From assembly GCA_973895155.1 (NCBI GenBank), contig OZ316893.1, positions 13,764,001-13,828,000 on the forward strand: a stretch of 64,000 bases of DNA, read 5' to 3'. The DNA comes from Marsupella aquatica (lineage: Eukaryota; Marchantiophyta). The notes under the pieces were generated by a model. That model was not told the origin of the DNA. It saw only the letters and a list, made by a program, of their open reading frames with translations, and ran no database searches. The position numbers were made by a program, and so were the translations under genes. Positions within the stretch are counted from its first letter, which is position 1; the number at the start of each line of letters is the position of its first letter. This document shows positions 52,149 to 64,000 of the stretch, piece by piece.

Positions 52149-55100
52149 TCGATCTACCTTAACAGATGTGACTTTTCGAAGTGATGATATAATTGGAGGC
52201 AGGGAAAGATTGTTGGTATTGATTGTGTACTCAATAATTATTACTTGCATTCACCCATACTTTAAATGCAAAATTTCCCCCACAAGTCAGGTATGGAAGC
52301 ATTGATCGATTTTGATTGCTACAAAATGATCTCTCCCCGATCAGTATTAATCTTGGGCATGACCAATTCCACTTTGGCTATGAAAGAGGGCAATCTTATA
52401 ATGATGCATAACACTGTTGTCAATTAATGAGGAGGGCACGAGTGAATGAGCCTTGATAAAGTGAGGTGCTCAAATAATTTTTGCTGTATTGAGTGTCACT
52501 CAGCACTGAGACTTTTCAAGCCAAAGAGCAATATCAAGGCCCATTAATGAACCACAAACCTTTCCTCCCCCGTTTGTTCCCTCGTGTTTCCCGGCTCTCG
52601 TGTTTACCAACTCCACACCTTTTCCTTCTGCAATTTCTTTGTAAGTGACAAAGCACTCTGGGTGTACTCTACGTGGGGTGGAGTTTGTTTAAATCCGTGA
52701 CACTGTGCCGCCCCACCAAGCGCTGCTCCCACTGGGCTACCCCAGGCTTGGCTAAAAATTGAACTATTCCGCATATAATATTTAAGGTTAAGCTCAAGCC
52801 AGACAGGATCCAGGTAGGATGCATTGGCCTTTGCTAACCATGTGCCATGTATCAATACCTAGCCTCAACACTAGCTAAGAGTTTGCTCAGTTAAGATATT
52901 AATGACAGTGCATACCATCGTAGGCACCAAGATACAAGATTATGGCAAAACTAACCTCTGCCCGCCCCTACACCCCAAACCTTAGGCATTACCTTGTTAA
53001 CTTAACAGCCACCCACTTTTTCCCTTCCTTTCTGTGAATGAAATTTTACTCGAGTTGTCCCCTTACTTTCACCACACCTTGAGGTCCTTGGTAACTATTC
53101 TTCTTTAAAACCATGTGAATCGTTTGAGGTGGTAAGAGGTAAATTCTCAGAGACTGGATAACAGCATCTTGGGCCCTTGTGAAACATCTGACATTTAGTA
53201 GATTGTCACCTTTTTTATCCAAATACATATTTTGCCACTCTTTCAAGACATTTGACTTGATGAGCCCTCGGCTCTTGTAAAGCCAATCCATTCAGTATAT
53301 ACTGGGATACTGTAGATTAATGAAATAAACTTATAAAAGTAGATGTAATGAAATAAAAAGGCAATGGCCCCAACTTCTTGTAAAGCCACCATCACGAATG
53401 AGATTTCAACTTTCAAGGGAGTCTACAATAACTCACTCTTTTCGAGACAGAGTGACCCCCTTATCGATTACCGTTTCAGGCCCTCGTTGGGGACCCAGTT
53501 AGTGTTGACAGCCAATCTGGAATCAATCTGGAGGAGAGATTCAATAATGGGTCGATCTCAAACCCAGGGAGTTGACCACTTCCCACTTCCCCTCCCACAC
53601 GAGAGAGCAAACAGGACTTGCACGAAAATGATGCCAGTGGAAGAGAAACCTCGAATCGTGAGTGGAGTAATATAAAAAAAATGGTTGCTTGGACACCCAA
53701 TGTAACGTAAATGCAGCGGTACAGAATCCCAAATCCTCGAGAGGATGCATTAGTAATCACCGGCTGGGACAGAATCGATGGTGGAAGACTCCCCCGCAAT
53801 GCGAGCCCATTGATCAGAGCCCCCAATGGCATCCAATGGCTCAGTTCTCCAGTCGTGAGCTCTCAGACAAGATAAGTGTAAGTTGAACTCCAATCTGGCT
53901 GGGCTATGGCTGCTGTAAAGTAGGCAGTTTACCGTAGGCGCACCTTTTGTTCATTAACGGTTCTGTTCATTCTCCCTTCCCGTCTTCGTGGAGCTAAATG
54001 CTGGAGATTAATACACTACACAACCCGATGATAAAGAAGTCAACAGGAGAGCGAGTCGATGCAGGGCAGCCGGTTGAGTGACTGCAATTGTGAGCCCGGT
54101 GTGGTGTGTGATCGGATGAGATGGATGGCATGTGCATGTGACTGGCAAGGAAACAATAATAATTCCAGAGAGAAATGTGAGAATGATACAGTTGAGAGAA
54201 TGGAAGAAGGGCGGGCGGAGAGCCATTGGAGAACGGGCACAAGTCACAAATGAAGAGCGTGCTGGGTACGTCAGGACAGTCCCCTTAATGAGTTTTGCAT
54301 TCAAGCATGAATGCACATTATTTTGGTCTCCTTAAAACGAGCGCGGCAGGGACGACGAGAGGAGAGTACGTTTATGGATATTGATGATAGAATGAATGAA
54401 TGAATGAATGTCGGCCGACCTCGGCCTCCCCTGCTCCCGAACGATCTGTGTCCCATGGCATGCGCGTTCTTTTGGGTTCCTTTAGTCCTTACTCATTCCG
54501 CATGTGCAATTTCCCTTCCCGTCAGCTCCCGACATTCGGGGAATGCAAGTCGTTTGTGCAAGTACCAACTGTTCGCACTGTGTGATTAGAATGACGCAGG
54601 TGGAACGGATCAGGCGGGAATGTTAACGCCTTAACTGGACGGGAAGAGTGAAGGAGCATTCGAACGAATGAATTTGCACAGCGAGCACTGTTACTCGGTT
54701 CCCAATGAAGATCTGCAAATTGAGTAACGAAGACAGAGAGACAGAGACACACCAACACAATCATTCTAAACTCGAGGAGAGGAAAAGAAACGCGAACCAG
54801 CCATTTTCCTTCGTTTGAATTTAGGGGTGATTTATTTTGTGCGTCTTTTCTACTATCAGCCTTCCTGTTAGTAGCTCCGGCAAAGCGGTGTCCCTGGGTA
54901 GAAGATTGGAGATTTGTTTTCGTAATGCAATGATCGAAACGGGTTTCACAGAACTTGGGAAGACCAAAGGAAGTATCAATTCCTAGATCGTGGATTCTGT
55001 ACTAATTGTTGCCAACAATATTCGCACTCACTGCTAAGTAACGCTTCAATTAAGAGTCGGAAGGAATGGGACACCTTGACATTACGAACCTCTGATTATT

Positions 55101-57214
55101 TCAGTACGGTGCACGCGGGTTTAGTCTCTCTCTACGAGCTGCCTGATTTGTATCCTGTTTCTCTGAATGTAATTAGATGAAAATTTGTTTCTCTGAATGT
55201 AATTTAATGAAAATTTGTTTCTCTTAATGTAAGGTAAATGAAAGTTTTCAAGGCAAAAGAATCAGTGGAAAGTTTCTTGTTGTGCCGGGATTTCCTGTGT
55301 TTGCTCAAATCCCAAGTGCGATATGAGATTTCATGAGACAACTCAATGTCAACAGCAGAGGACACCTCCATCTGCCAAAATTCTGTCTAGATTGCCGTCG
55401 AGAAGATCTCTCGTACAAGAAGTACCGTATTTTCAACTACAGTATATGACAGTGATTTAGGAGTCAATTGACTTGGTTTCAGCGACTCAGTTACAGTAGC
55501 GAATCAGAGAGAGCGTTTCTTCGTTAGTGCTTGTACTCAGTTCAAATTAAAGGGACAAATGAATGCCAATAGAGACGCGTCCTCTCTGTTTCAGTTGTAA
55601 ACTCGCAGTCAGAAGAGACCCCATTACTGCAAGAGGTGAGGCTAAATGCATCATTGTCAACGCCCTCAGTGCATTCGAGAACCTTCTTGGGACAGACTAT
55701 CAATCTTGTTGTTAGAAGTCAGGGGATACAGACCCTATGTTCTAAAGAAGCAGCATGGATACGTGTCTGACAGAGAGAAGTTGAGCTTATAAGACCTTGC
55801 CAAAGTACAACTTACATTTGTCGACCTTCGAATAATGGCTAGCTCCAGAAAGAAGAACAGTACTCTCTCTGAGTTTCCTTGTCTTCATACTCCAGATACA
55901 CATGAAATAAAAGTTGCCTCGATGCGCATTGAGTTTCTTGATGATGCCGTTAGTTTTTTGGCCCCTTCCTGTACTCTCTGCGTCTCACATTCGTTTCTGA
56001 CTAAAAAGATATTCGTCTGTGTTTGTAGCCTGTCCACACTCAAATGACAGCATCTCATCAGAAATTCCATTATTGAGCATCATACAGATTCTAGCTCGTA
56101 AAGTTTGCTCTCGAGATTCCTGGAGACTTCGTTGTCCTTTCGTTCGGAATTTAATACTCTTCGAAGTGCAAACTAAACTTTAGCTTAAAATATGACTTTT
56201 GGTCAATTTCTTCTAAGATTTTCGAGGGGCACAATTGAATGATGCAGACTATTGCAGGCAGGCTTAGAGAGTGGGTTTTGCGCAGACTGAGTACCGACGA
56301 CCAACCGCTACCTGAGGCTGGTTGAAATTGGCTCAAAATATTCACATTTGGAATAACTCAGGACCTCCACAGTTCCTGGTAGACCTTGGCAACTCTGGGC
56401 AAAGTCATTCAAGGCGAGAGGGACATTAACACACTGTCATACACTTATTTAGTTGGGCAGGCGCAGTGCCAACTGGTATTCGTTCAATCACTGTTGCATT
56501 ATTATTATCTTCAATATTGATAGATATCATGACGTTGTGATGGCAGGCTTGCTCGAAGGACCACCGTGCCTTTCTGACATGTTCATGAGCATCATCCAAG
56601 CGTGCTACTCTACCGTATCCGATCAATGAACTCAATTTATTTCTACAGCTGTACCGATACCGTAGACGGAGACAACTCCCTGCAGGCAGAGATGGCAGAG
56701 ATGCCAGGCAGCAGGCAGCAGGCAGGCAGGCAACTTACTAGCGGTCATCAACCACGTGAGGTTGGTACCCCTACAAACAAACTGTACACTTTCCTACTCA
56801 AAGGTCGACGTTGGTTGGTCTGTCTGGTATATGTCCATACATCATGTATACGACTGCTCTCGCGGCAACTATCGCCCAGGAATTTTCCCAGATAGTTCAC
56901 TACTACCAACTTTGATCTACAACTGTACTCACACGGTATCCCCATGCTTCAGCCCGTGACAATCCAGGAGAATAATAGAGTCTTGATCCACGCATGCAAA
57001 TCTCAGACTGCCTGACGCACCTGGCAAATAGCACTCACTCAGCCGCACCCACTTTTCATTCATGATCAGAGGATCGATAGAGACGAGAACGAAGAAAAGG
57101 TGGTAAGTTAAGATTGAACCTCGGAGGATTCTTCCACCCGACGCTCTGTCGATCTAAGACTGGATTCCAAGTAGTTGGCCACGACAGTTACCGGAACCTG
57201 GTACCCCAAATGCT
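52149..57214. other. Long intergenic region with small simple repeats
   Basis: No gene is recognised in 5 kb. Minor features are a (GAAT)n run at about 54390-54410, a roughly 32-bp unit repeated three times at 55156-55245, and a GCAGGCAG cluster near 56705. Numerous ORFs of 60-120 codons overlap each other on both strands and show no domain. Confidence 0.4.
55156..55245 (+). repeat. 32-bp tandem repeat, three copies
   Basis: TTTGTTTCTCTGAATGTAAT with ATGAAAA is repeated three times with slight changes. Non-coding. Confidence 0.75.
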
Positions 57215-57460
57215 GTGAAGGGACCCATTCTATCTGATGTTGACATGTTAGCAATTGGACCCATCTATCCTAACAATGTAGCAACCCGTGTAGCAAGTTC
57301 GTCGGAGATGTGGATGCACGGATCATTCCATGAAATTGCCTACAAAGAGAACATAAACGCCTTGCAGATGAAACGAGAGTTGCTGCGGCAGCAGGAGCGC
57401 GAACCAATCCTCAATGTCCCCAGGATTCACCAACACTACAGTAACTTGATTTTCCATTAA
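57215..57460 (+). CDS. Orphan ORF, 81 codons, function unknown
   Basis: The reading frame includes MWMHGSFHEIAYKENINALQ and MKRELLRQQEREPILNVPRI, whose second half has a charged, helix-like composition. No start context, splice sites or neighbours confirm it, and I do not recognise the family. It could be a single exon of a larger gene or chance. Confidence 0.2.
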   Translation: MKGPILSDVDMLAIGPIYPNNVATRVASSSEMWMHGSFHEIAYKENINALQMKRELLRQQEREPILNVPRIHQHYSNLIFH

Positions 57461-58164
57461 CGGCCGGCACTTCCAATCCGCTCAGCTGCAGGGCTCGACT
57501 TTAACCATATGACTAGCATCGATCTGTCATTTAGTCAGACCACTGACATGAACCCATTGGAGAGGAGAGAGATATACACTCAAAAGCAATATCAAATTCT
57601 TAGATTCGCAGGCGTTGGGCTACTGTAGAAGTCGGCTATGCTTGATTGGCAGTTCCGTACCAGCTAAGTCCCCACGGTCTTCCATATTGTAGAGCATGGT
57701 CCGTTCAATTCGTTCCGCATGGGACCCCTACGTAGGTTCTACGATTCACCAGAAGCAGAAGATTTTTCTTTGGCATTCCACAGAGAACTTTATATACCAC
57801 TTTTCGGACAAACGAGTATATTAATTGTCTGCTGATTGTAAATATTGATCTGAGAGTGTAAAGTACTTCCCTGAACAGCACTCGAGAAGGTGTGTGGAGC
57901 CGCGTTAGGAGCAAGGGCACCTTGCATATTCTGTAGATTGTAGAATGTCTTGGCCCAAGAGAAACTTCAAAAGTAACGCCCAATGCACGAATTTCTGTCT
58001 GTGTGATTAGGCCGGCAGCTGGGAAGGGCTGAACTGCTCGCTCGTCCACTTGCGTGTAACGGGAACAAATCAAAGCTTTTATCGAAATCTTGGGTGTAGT
58101 GTGGTATTATTCGATTCTTAGATAATTCGTAGATTTCTTTCATTATCGTCTCCGGGCTAACGGA

Positions 58165-58475
58165 ATGGCTTATAAGTTGTAATAATTTATTAAGAAAGGT
58201 AACATTGACAAGCGCTCCGGGCTAGAGCTCAACAGCGCGTATACCTTTATGTAGCGAAAACCATGGAGAGGTACAAGCAAGGAGCGATTCAGATATATGA
58301 TCTGGACACAGTTCGATGGAACCCCGTGCTGAGGTAGTGACTTATAACTGTACTAATTTATAAAGAACAAGCAACATTGACAAGCCCTGCAAGCCACAGC
58401 TCGACACTGTTCATAATTTCAAGGAGCGAAAACTATGGAGAGGTACAAGCAAAGAGCCAGATTCAGCGACGTCTG
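58165..58475 (+). repeat. Tandem duplication with a period of about 171 bp
   Basis: TAATTTATT near 58183 and TAATTTATA near 58354 begin two copies that both contain AACATTGACAAGC, AGCGAAAACC or AGCGAAAACT, and ATGGAGAGGTACAAGCAA. Divergence is substantial between these blocks, so the duplication is old. Confidence 0.7.
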
Positions 58476-58611
58476 AATCCAGGTCGATTGCACAAGGTAA
58501 CCGGACAGACAAATAAGCTCCCCAGCAATCACCGGTCCAACGGCTACAGATGTTTATGATTCGAAATGAGATGCGAAATGAGAAGATCTGACTAACTCAG
58601 CATGGATCAAA

Positions 58612-59055
58612 ATGACCACCCACGGGCTTCTAGACGCACCTGAGACAATTGGACGAGGAGGATATCGATATATCTACTTGCCGGAACTCGCTATACGTTC
58701 TCCAAATGATAATGAAGGGCACGCATACGAGTGGACGAGTGAACTTAGCTCGGTGCTAATTATTGACCGACCCCGAGGAATCACTCAGATGATCAGAGCC
58801 GATGGCCCAGCTTGCATTAGTTCTCCATCGGCAATGACTGAAGTCCCGATGCTGACTTTGGAGAAGACCTATGCAGAAGGGGACAACGGAAGTCCGAAGC
58901 TACTGTACATGGAACGGATCGAACGCGATGCACACTCAAGAGATGGAGTTGATAAGGACGAGAATGCGAAGCCCGAACTGGCAAGACCAGATTTAGAGTC
59001 AAAGAATAAATATAAGTTGAATTTAATTCTTGTGGTAGTATTGATCCACAAATGA
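58612..59055 (+). CDS. Orphan ORF, 147 codons, function unknown
   Basis: An ATG-initiated frame runs 147 codons without interruption, the longest unassigned ORF in the right half of the window. Its composition is mixed and not low-complexity (for example GYRYIYLPELAIRSP and LLYMERIERDAHSRDGVDKD). I recognise no domain, signal or membrane segment other than a short hydrophobic C-terminus (LILVVVLI). It lies directly after the 171-bp duplication and about 550 bp from the end of the ZF-HD gene, in convergent orientation. Confidence 0.3.
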   Translation: MTTHGLLDAPETIGRGGYRYIYLPELAIRSPNDNEGHAYEWTSELSSVLIIDRPRGITQMIRADGPACISSPSAMTEVPMLTLEKTYAEGDNGSPKLLYMERIERDAHSRDGVDKDENAKPELARPDLESKNKYKLNLILVVVLIHK

Positions 59056-59601
59056 ATGGGCGCGGCCTACATATTGCACATACTTCTCGTACATGTATTG
59101 ATTACAAAGGAACCAAATTTTCGCCGACTCTCCAGAGCCCTGTCACGGCAAACTGGCAGTACCCCCTTTCCCGGAATGAAGTTACTGAACTGAACTCGAA
59201 TGACCCAATCAGCAGAGCATCTATGCATTACACGGGCGGAATCGCTGGCTGGCTGGCTGGCTGGCATGTAAAAGAATAGGTTGGTGGATGCCGGCTAGCA
59301 GGCTCATTCTAAATCATGGTTAATAAATGGCAATATGGGCGACATTACTTTACAGACAAGTGATCATCGTTCGAGCTGTCAAATTGCAGCTACACCTGCA
59401 GGAGTTGCGACCCCTCTCATCACAAAGTTTCTCTATATAGAGAGAGAACCTAATCTATCTACGACAGAAGAAGCATAGTTAGCAACATATATAGATTTTA
59501 TTAGTTGTAACTTACAAGGCCTCCCGTGACACATTGAAATGCTGCGGGGCATTGGAGAAATGACTTAGGGCCCTGCAATCCTATAAGGGGCAAAAAGAAA
59601 A

Positions 59602-60315
59602 TCAAATCTTTTTGCCCAATGTGTGCTTATTATTATGCATCCAAACTTTGAGGACGTGCCGCTTCACGCCGATGTCAGCACAGAATGCCTGTACTGCCCC
59701 TTCGTCGTGCTTTTGAATTTTCCATCCCAATTTGTCTGCAAAGGAACACATCTTCTCCTTTTGCTCCGCTGAAAACTTGGTACGAAATCGCTTCTTCATC
59801 GCCGCGGCCGATGCACTTATTCCCCCATCCTGATCATCCGAGTCTGTGGGCCCGTTGCTCAATGCCATGAGCATTGGCGCAGGGGGTCGAGCGATGACAG
59901 TGGTGGCAGACGGAAGTGCTGCCAACGGAGTGTGCGGTACAGCTCCAGGAGTCCGTTTCCTCTCCTTTCGGGTGTTGTGACAATCGCAGGAGGGCTCCCC
60001 CTCCACCTCTCTTCTGTGAAAGTTTCGGTGGCAATCACATGCCGCACACTTCAGCGCGTCCAAGGTTCCTTCTTCCCCTCCGGGCATGAATTCCCCGCAT
60101 CCATCAATGGCGTGGCCCCCAATGCTGGCAGCATGGTTTTTGAGGCATTCTCTGTACTTAGTTATCTTCTTGACCTTAGCTTCTGAAGGTCGGGTTTCGT
60201 CCATCCCGGTGCCGTTGCCGCTGGTAATCAGCTTCAACTTCGAAGACTCGTGAAGGCCAGCGAAGCCACCTGACATCGGCATCTGAAGATCTCCCTCATG
60301 TGCTCCCAAATCCAT
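59602..60315 (-). CDS. ZHD: Zinc-finger homeodomain (ZF-HD) transcription factor
   Basis: A single exon encodes 237 residues. The N-terminal ZF-HD dimerisation domain spans about 50-103 ([43 protein letters not shown]), with the Cys/His pattern typical of the family. A C-terminal homeodomain occupies about 174-236 ([50 protein letters not shown]). The WMHNNK recognition helix is the ZF-HD form. Such proteins are nuclear, dimerise through the zinc finger and bind ATTA-containing sites; many act in development. Single-exon structure is normal for the family. The protein ends right after the homeodomain. ORFs on the opposite strand are shadows. Confidence 0.96.
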   Translation of the reverse strand: MDLGAHEGDLQMPMSGGFAGLHESSKLKLITSGNGTGMDETRPSEAKVKKITKYRECLKNHAASIGGHAIDGCGEFMPGGEEGTLDALKCAACDCHRNFHRREVEGEPSCDCHNTRKERKRTPGAVPHTPLAALPSATTVIARPPAPMLMALSNGPTDSDDQDGGISASAAAMKKRFRTKFSAEQKEKMCSFADKLGWKIQKHDEGAVQAFCADIGVKRHVLKVWMHNNKHTLGKKI

Positions 60316-63300
60316 GTTGCAAACCTCTCCCTACTCTTTATACTTCCTGCTACATATCAACACTCTCCTGCCAGGGTCGAAACGGCAGCCTACCATCTGC
60401 CCTATACTGCCGCACGTCCTTCCCAATTTCCCCTGAGCACTGCGAGGCCCGCAGGCATGTCCGGCCCCGCGGCCTATCTTAGCCAAGCACCCGACGACGG
60501 ATTGATGGGCTGTGCAGAACAACCTCTTCAAATGTGCGGGTCTACCGATTCGACCATATTCAACTCTCGACCCGTTTTTGATGCTGCTGCTGGTGTCGCC
60601 GAACTCGCATCGTCAATGCCGGTCCCCTCCTCCACACCTGCCTCCAATTCCTCGTTGTCGTAACGCGTTCTAGCCTTCGAAAATCTGATCAGACAGACAT
60701 ACAGAAGGCCCATACGACGTTAGTCGAAAAACTATCGATGAAACATAAAATGGCCCTTTGACTGGACCAAACTTGGGAACTGATTTACTAGGAGCAACTC
60801 CAAATGGCCACCTTGCATACCAATCAGACGTAACAATGCAAACATACTATTCTACTAGCAAAAGACCTCGCGTGCCTGTTGCACTGAACTCAGGACATAG
60901 ACCACATTCGCACTTCTACCGGTTTAACCTTCCTTCCTTTCGTGAACCACCGACCACTCAAAACCCTTGCCTTCCTTCGTGTGCACTACGCTACGTGCTA
61001 GATTGGTCTACCGCAGGCAGAGAATTGAGGAGAACCCCTTCCATCTGTCAAAACCCGATCAACCTGGTTGGGCTGCTCAATCGGACGAACAGAGGAAGGA
61101 CCAGCCATACACTAACGAGCAGTTACAAAAGTGGCAGTGGAAGGGAAGTGAAGGGAGGGGAAGGCACGGAGTTTGGGTATCATTGCTTTCGAGACAGAAT
61201 TCCACGCAGAACACACGAAAGCTTGTGGAACCCGCGGATGTGCTAGATATAGCAGAACTTTGACTCACTACAGAGCCCCGAGCTAGCGAGCTATCAGTAA
61301 GGGACCGACCACATGGGATGATCAACTCGATGCGAGAACACTCTGAGGGTAGACGAGAGCATTGATTGCACCCTGCCATCATGCCAATGCGCTTCGAACT
61401 CAAACGGCCTCAAAATGGCCTCAATGCGCTAATGCAACCAATAAGTGCGTCCCGTGCCATGCCAGGATATACCCTCTACACACGCGGACTCAACAAGCTA
61501 GCAACTTCTGTGGGGCGTCTGTCTGTCTGTCTGTCTCTGTCCCTTGCGAGCAAACTGAGCCAGACATACCACAATGCTATCACAAACCCGAACGTCGTCA
61601 TTGAGCCGAGCGTGACTTCTCAATGGGAATGGCAGAGGACCATGGAGTTGTTCCCTTCATGGCTCGACAGAAATTGGCCATGGCCAGGACACGAAAACCT
61701 AGCAAGCGAGTCCCACACTAGTCAGCTTAAGCTGCCACTTTGAGCAACCGGTGAGGACAAGGGCAAAAACCTAGTACACGAAGGAGATACCCAATGTTGC
61801 CTCCAAAGACACCGACGACCCAAGAAGGCACGCTGTCAAGAACCATAGCTGGAGGCTTAGAAGACTCAAAAGACCAGACAATCTGAACCGACTGAGAACA
61901 AAGCACCAAGCTTCAGGGGAGGAGAGTTGAGAAAATCACCCGGAGGTAATGGTGAGCGGGGGTGGTGAGAAGGAAATATTCTTAATGGTCTCAATCGCCA
62001 ATTTCAATGCTCGCATGTGAGTAGTGTGTGGGTGAGTGCCGTGCGAGAGATCGTACTACTGCTCCAGGATTAGGCGAAGGCTGCTCGCACTAATGCAGCA
62101 AGTGAGCGCGCGAGGTGAGGCAGGGCGGGGAGAGAACTGATGCTCAACGACTTTGCTGAAGACCCGACTTGAAATTAGACTGAAGTGCGGGATGCACTCA
62201 CTGTTGGGAGTTTGAAAAAGCTGTAGGCTGGGGTGACTTTTTGCGTCTTGGAGGCGGTCTCAAGCAAGCAAGTCGGTTGCTAAGAGCTGAATAAGGTTGG
62301 CTGTCGAATAAACCTAAGCCTCTCGGATCCCCAGACTGCTCACTCACACAAGACAGGCTCACTCCCTGTGATTGTTGTGTTGTCGTTGGAACAAGCAGAA
62401 GGCAATGGTATATCTCCGGAGGCAAGTGCTAGAGCTTCTCGAGGCAAAGAAACCGCTGTCTAGGGTGTTGTGTCTACAAGTAGCGCACAATTGCAATGGA
62501 CGACCCCCAAAAACAAGACCCTGGTTAGCTCAGGATTAAACAGCCGGACTACAGAGAGGTATTGTTGTTCCCGCTCCTACTACAGTCACACGAACGAAAG
62601 AGACACACCAAGCTAAGCTTGCGCACACTCGCCGACGGGCCAAGCCAAGACAAAGCTTCACGGCTGGGGAGGGCAACAACGGACTGGCAATTTCTTCGAG
62701 GGGAAAACTAATACCCACACTCAGGGAAACTGCGGACACAATGAAAAGGGCCCGAAGGCAAAGTTGGACCTAAAGGAAGGAAGGAAGGAGCGGAAACAGT
62801 TCTAGAGGACGTGACAAAAAGGACGCACTAAGTAAGAACGCAGAAGACGACGACGCCGACGTCCAAACTACAGTCGCTAATGAGTAGCCTCCGGAGTAAA
62901 GTGGTGGACTAGATAGAAAGACAGACTGTCCTCGCTTGCGCGACTCGGATTCCGTCAAGGATATGAATGCTTGCTTTCTTCCCGTGTTACTTGCCTACTA
63001 GCATGCTTTGCTACTACTGCTGCTGCGGGCTGTGGTAATGGTGATCGCGCAAGAGTGGCTGTAGTTCTCTGCAACTGAGCGGAAGTGTGAAGTGAGGTGA
63101 GGTCAAACAAACGATGTCAAGTAAGTGCGTTGCGTCTTCTGAGGTCCTGATTGGAAGGATGAGAGCGGAAGAGACAGAGTGCGCTAGCTGATTTCCGGCC
63201 CCGGGGGGCTCGGGGCTGGCTGCGCTCAGGTGGGGCAGGCAGCGCTAGGACAGAGAGAGAGTGAGAGACAGACAGACAGACAGACACAGACACAGAGAGA

Positions 63301-64000
63301 CCCGGGCAGAGAGAGCTCAATGCAGCGTATGATTTAAGCTGGCTGCCTCTTCCTGATTGCTTTCTTCAAGCAAAATACGGTGCTTCCCAAAAGCTGTAAG
63401 TAGCGAAGCTAGTTCAGATTTATGGATGAGCCAGCGATGGCGATCGAGCGAGCAAGCACCGATCTCTCACCAATGTCCAGCCCACAAAGCGAATCCGCCC
63501 TTCGTCTTCTTCTTCTTCTTCGCTCGCTCGCTCCTTCCTCGCTACTCTGCTGCCGTCGTCGTTGTACAGTAGAAGCAGTAGTATAGCAGTAGTATAGCTC
63601 CACCGTTTCCTCCTCCTCCTCCTCCTCCTCCTTCCTCTCGTCCTCTTCTTCTCTCCTCTCCTCTCCTCTCCTCCGCCCTGTCCCCCCTTCTCTTCAGGAG
63701 AGGAGAGAAAAGAAAAGAAGCAGATGAGCAGGATCTCCGAACTGAATTGTGGATTGACGGACGACAAGGAGGAGGGGAAAAAGCGAAAGAGAAAGCGAAA
63801 ACAATCTCTCCGCTACAAAAAAAACTCGTCGGGACTGACGATGATCACGGACTGGGCGGAAAACAACCTCCTCCTACTCGGGGAATAGATTCTACTCTGC
63901 TTGCTTGGCTCCGCATCAATCAATCAATCAAGCAAGCAAGCTAGCTGCTAGCAAGCAATCAATCCAATCACCCACAAAACAAAAAACACTTCGCCGTCAC
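60316..64000 (-). promoter_or_regulatory. Long upstream region of the ZF-HD gene, rich in simple repeats
   Basis: About 3.7 kb to the window edge contains no recognisable gene. It carries a (TGTC)n run near 61520, GACA/GA-rich DNA at 63250-63300, (TCC)n and (TCTCC)n tracts at 63605-63675 and CAAT/CAAG runs near 63915-63960. This may be promoter plus a long leader with introns. No transcription start is identifiable. Confidence 0.4.
63605..63720 (+). repeat. Pyrimidine-rich microsatellites (TCC)n and (TCTCC)n
   Basis: TCC triplets followed by TCTCC pentamers make a pyrimidine-only stretch of about 75 bases, followed by GAGAGGAGAGAAAAGAAAAG, which could fold back on it. Confidence 0.8.

Noticed and set aside
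60298-60663. 121-codon plus-strand ORF
   Set aside because: Antisense to the ZF-HD leader, no recognisable domain.
63420-63767. Arg/Glu-rich minus-strand ORF
   Set aside because: Translation of TCC and TCTCC microsatellites.

Overview
This is plant nuclear DNA. The genes have spliceosomal introns with clean GT-AG borders and encode plant-type families: a ZF-HD homeobox factor, a CK2 alpha with an organelle-type leader, a plant macro-SEC14 protein, and a CLF/E(z)-like Polycomb methyltransferase. Short introns, AT-rich spacers and many low-copy repeats would fit a bryophyte (perhaps a moss), but that is a guess and no single sequence proves it.

Layout. (1) 1-1616 (+): C-terminal part of an intronless E(z)-type SET gene, open at the left edge. 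(2) 4119-9217 (-): a 14-exon GDAP2-like macro/CRAL-TRIO gene, convergent with the first. (3) 10.5-18.2 kb: a repeat island dominated by a composite Helitron (12298-17587) with a reconstructable A^T target site, a nested solo LTR with target duplication, a GC-rich passenger segment, and an older repeat found at both ends in inverted orientation. (4) 19123-19959 (+): mitochondrial ribosomal protein uL29m (MRPL47), followed by a Ty1/copia relic. (5) 23383-27808 (-): a 10-exon casein kinase 2 alpha with an organelle-type N-terminal extension and a decayed duplicate of exon 6 in its intron 6. (6) 28.5-34.2 kb: repeats, including a second solo LTR of the same family. (7) 34718-37322 (-): a 9-exon NADH-cytochrome b5 reductase. 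(8) 38.0-38.5 kb: a MITE-like element with 27-bp perfect inverted repeats. (9) 44.5-46.17 kb (-): an endosulfine/ARPP19-family gene with the FDSADW core. (10) 46.9-52.1 kb: two tandem arrays (about 190 bp and 117 bp units) and an inverted relative of the 31-kb repeat. (11) 52-59 kb: mostly non-coding, two orphan ORFs. (12) 59602-60315 (-): single-exon ZF-HD transcription factor with a long simple-sequence-rich upstream region reaching the right edge.

The genes are independent housekeeping or regulatory loci and do not form a cluster or operon. Four intron-containing models (GDAP2-like, CK2, CBR1, uL29m) were built exon by exon. They keep phase throughout and give 571, 423, 283 and 134 residues, close to the lengths I recall for their plant relatives. 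The most noteworthy items are the composite Helitron with its empty-site evidence, the intronless E(z) copy with an altered SET motif, and the frame-broken duplicate exon in CK2. I found no clearly new multi-gene system.
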